A stretch of DNA of 64,000 bases from Streptomyces sp. B21-105 (GTDB lineage: Bacteria; Actinomycetota; Actinomycetes; Streptomycetales; Streptomycetaceae). The DNA is taken from positions 4,588,001 through 4,652,000 of the forward strand of contig NZ_JARUMJ010000001.1 of the NCBI RefSeq assembly GCF_036898465.1, written 5' to 3'. Shown piece after piece: positions 62,297 to 64,000 of the stretch. How positions within the stretch are numbered: position 1 is the first letter of the stretch; the number at the start of each line of letters is the position of its first letter. The notes under the pieces are model-generated. The model did not search any database, had not been told where the DNA came from, and saw only the letters and a program-made list of their open reading frames with translations. The translations under genes and the position numbers were made by a program.

Positions 62297-64000
62297 TCAC
62301 CGGGTCACCGCCAGGAGCTCCGCGGCTTCCTCCCGCTCGGTCATGCGGCGCAGCGGACCCTCCACGGCGGTCAGCTCCGCGTACGGGCCGCGCTGTACCA
62401 CCCGCCCCTCGTCCAGGACGACCACCTCGTCGACCGCCGCCAGGCCGGCCAGCCGATGGGTGACGATCAGGGTCGTGCGGCCCTCGGTGGCGGCCAGCAG
62501 GTCGTGGGTGAGGGCGTCGGCGGTCGGCAGGTCCAGATGCTCGGCGGGCTCGTCGAGGACCAGAACGGGAAAGTCGGCGAGCAGTGCCCGGGCCAGCGCC
62601 AGCCGCTGCCGTTGTCCGCCGGACAGCCGGGCCCCGTGCTCGCCCACCAGGGTGTCGAGCCCGTCGGGCAGGCCGTCGGCCCATTCCAGCAGCCGGGCCC
62701 GCGCCAGCGCGTCCCTCAGCTCCGCCTCGCTCGCCCCCTTCCGCGCCAGCAGCAGGTTCTCGCGGACCGAACTGTCGAAGAGGTGCGCGTCCTGGGCGCA
62801 CAGCCCGACGAACCGGCGCACGTCGTCGCCGTCCAGCGAGCGGGCGTCCACCCCGGCCAGCGTGTACGAGCCCGCGCCGGGGTCCAGGAACCGCAGCAGC
62901 ACCTGCGCGAGCGTGGTCTTGCCCGAGCCGGAGGCACCCACGACGGCGATCCTGCGCCCCCGCGTCAGTGTGAGGTCGACGCCGGTGAGGGCGTCCCGGT
63001 TCTGCCCGGCGTGGCGGGCCGCCAGCCCCTGGACCACGAGCGGGAACGGCGACGCGGGCGCCCGCCCGGGCCGCGCGGGTTCGCGTACCGCTTCGGGAGA
63101 GTCCAGCACTTCGAACACCCGCTCCGCGCTCCGGCGCACCCGCTGGCGGTATCGCACGGCCGCGGGCAGTCCGAGGACGGCCTCGAAGGCGGCCAGCGGG
63201 GTCAGGACCACCACCGCCATGATCACGCCGGCCAGCCGCCCCTCCGTGACCGCCCGAGCCCCCACGAGTGCCGCGGCGGTCACGGTCAGCCCGGACGCCA
63301 GCGCGGTCAGTCCGTCGCCGAGCGCGGTGGCGGTCGCCGTGCGCGAGGCGATCCGGGTGAGCACGGAGTCCGCCTCGCGCACCTCTGAGGTACGGGAGCG
63401 CAGGGCGCCCGCCACGGTCAGCTCGGCCGTGCCCGTGAGCAGGTCGGCCGTGCGTGCGGCTAGCGTGCCCCGGGCGGGGGCCAGCCGGCGCTCCGCCCGG
63501 CGCGCCACCGCGCCGGTGACCAGCGGGACGCCCACCCCGGCCGCCAGCAGCCCGGCGGCGAGGACGGCCCCGGCCTCCGGCAGCAGCCACGCCGTGAAGG
63601 CGACGGACCCCGTCGAGACGACGACGGCGGCGCCGACGGGCAGCAGCCAGCGCAGCCAGTAGTCCTGGAGGGCGTCCACATCGGCGACCAGTCGCGACAG
63701 CAGGTCGCCGCGGCGCGTCGTGCGCAGCCCGGCGGGCGCCAGCCGCTCCAGCCGCCGGTAGACGGCGACCCGGGTGTCGGCCAGCATCCGCAGCACGGCG
63801 TCGTGCGACACGAGCCGCTCGGCGTACCGGAACACCGCCCGTCCGATGCCGAAGGCGCGGGTCGCCGTCACGGCCACCATCAGGTACAGCACGGGCGGCT
63901 GCTGCGAGGCCCGCGAGATGAGCCAGCCGGACGTGGCCATGAGGCCCACGGCGCTGCCGAGAGCAAGGCTGCCCAGCAGCAGCGCGAGACTGAGCCGCCC
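62297..64000 (-). CDS. cydC: CydC-like thiol reductant ABC exporter subunit, partial
   Basis: The frame is open to the window edge (64000), so the N terminus, and in Streptomyces perhaps a fused CydD half, lies outside. Visible: the six-helix ABC membrane domain beginning with a Gly-Leu-Met-Ala-Thr-Ser-Gly-Trp-Leu segment typical of CydC, Walker A GASGSGKTT, signature LSGGQRQRLALARA, Walker B VLVLDEPAEH and His in VTHRLAGL. CydDC exports cysteine/glutathione-type reductants needed for cytochrome bd assembly. Confidence 0.92.
   Translation of the reverse strand, partial: GRLSLALLLGSLALGSAVGLMATSGWLISRASQQPPVLYLMVAVTATRAFGIGRAVFRYAERLVSHDAVLRMLADTRVAVYRRLERLAPAGLRTTRRGDLLSRLVADVDALQDYWLRWLLPVGAAVVVSTGSVAFTAWLLPEAGAVLAAGLLAAGVGVPLVTGAVARRAERRLAPARGTLAARTADLLTGTAELTVAGALRSRTSEVREADSVLTRIASRTATATALGDGLTALASGLTVTAAALVGARAVTEGRLAGVIMAVVVLTPLAAFEAVLGLPAAVRYRQRVRRSAERVFEVLDSPEAVREPARPGRAPASPFPLVVQGLAARHAGQNRDALTGVDLTLTRGRRIAVVGASGSGKTTLAQVLLRFLDPGAGSYTLAGVDARSLDGDDVRRFVGLCAQDAHLFDSSVRENLLLARKGASEAELRDALARARLLEWADGLPDGLDTLVGEHGARLSGGQRQRLALARALLADFPVLVLDEPAEHLDLPTADALTHDLLAATEGRTTLIVTHRLAGLAAVDEVVVLDEGRVVQRGPYAELTAVEGPLRRMTEREEAAELLAVTR

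Overview
The window is high-GC DNA with strong G/C third-codon bias, many GTG/TTG starts, leaderless-looking -10 boxes, a DUF5926/SEC-C gene, F420-type flavin oxidoreductases and a cydC gene. All of this points to a Streptomyces chromosome. The order (htrA-like protease, copper locus, pheA, serS, tRNA-Ser, kptA, cydC), a perfect parS palindrome and two clusters of DnaA boxes place it in the conserved core arm, probably within some hundred kilobases of oriC, although oriC itself is not in the window.

Layout. 1-9.8 kb: a DinB-like protein, an HtrA-like serine protease and a glycerophosphodiesterase facing each other across a palindrome, an anti-sigma-type ATPase, DUF5926, a lipid-anchored or secreted protein, a prim-pol-domain protein and a GAF/PP2C phosphatase whose last 15 codons are repeated about seven more times behind the stop codon. 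10-17 kb: aminopeptidase P, a MocR regulator with an MFS transporter, a CitG-like protein, a Tat-lipoprotein intradiol dioxygenase and an RsbW-like ATPase. 17.3-24.2 kb: a copper and haem locus (Met-rich membrane protein, YcnI, Sco1, PCuAC, CopCD fusion, DyP peroxidase). 24.4-28.3 kb: pheA, a DnaA-box cluster, serS, a HAD phosphatase and tRNA-Ser. 28.7-37.8 kb: two ABC exporter systems, a hydrolase-SDR fusion and kptA. 61.2-64 kb: a second HAD phosphatase and cydC running off the edge.

The most interesting part is 39160-60676, a 21.5-kb integrative mobilisable element with a large serine integrase. It has inserted into the middle of a chromosomal gene for an LLM-class (luciferase-like, F420-type) oxidoreductase. 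The 5' third of that gene lies at 60674-60898 and the 3' two thirds at 38483-39162, both on the minus strand. The 3' fragment has since acquired a frameshift. Just inside its right end the element carries an intact, full-length homologue of the broken gene (59610-60512), with its own leaderless promoter. Across the attachment core the carried copy encodes the same peptide, but 10 of 14 codons, including six in a row, are synonymous replacements. This destroys the 12-bp attB palindrome. The arrangement looks like an element that replaces the gene it destroys with a version that its own integrase should not recognise.

Inside the element: the integrase, whose -35 box appears to be remodelled by integration; three related structured leader RNAs with a CTGCCA loop; a DnaB-like helicase; a DUF2637 membrane protein; MobC; a frameshifted relaxase; an island with an IS30 remnant, an ABC transporter and a small secreted protein; and an RHS polymorphic toxin gene interrupted by an IS1380-family element and frameshifted at a C-run, followed by its overlapping immunity gene. 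I see no FtsK/TraB-type translocase, so transfer would need a helper, and the relaxase looks broken. The element may now be a resident kept for its replacement gene.
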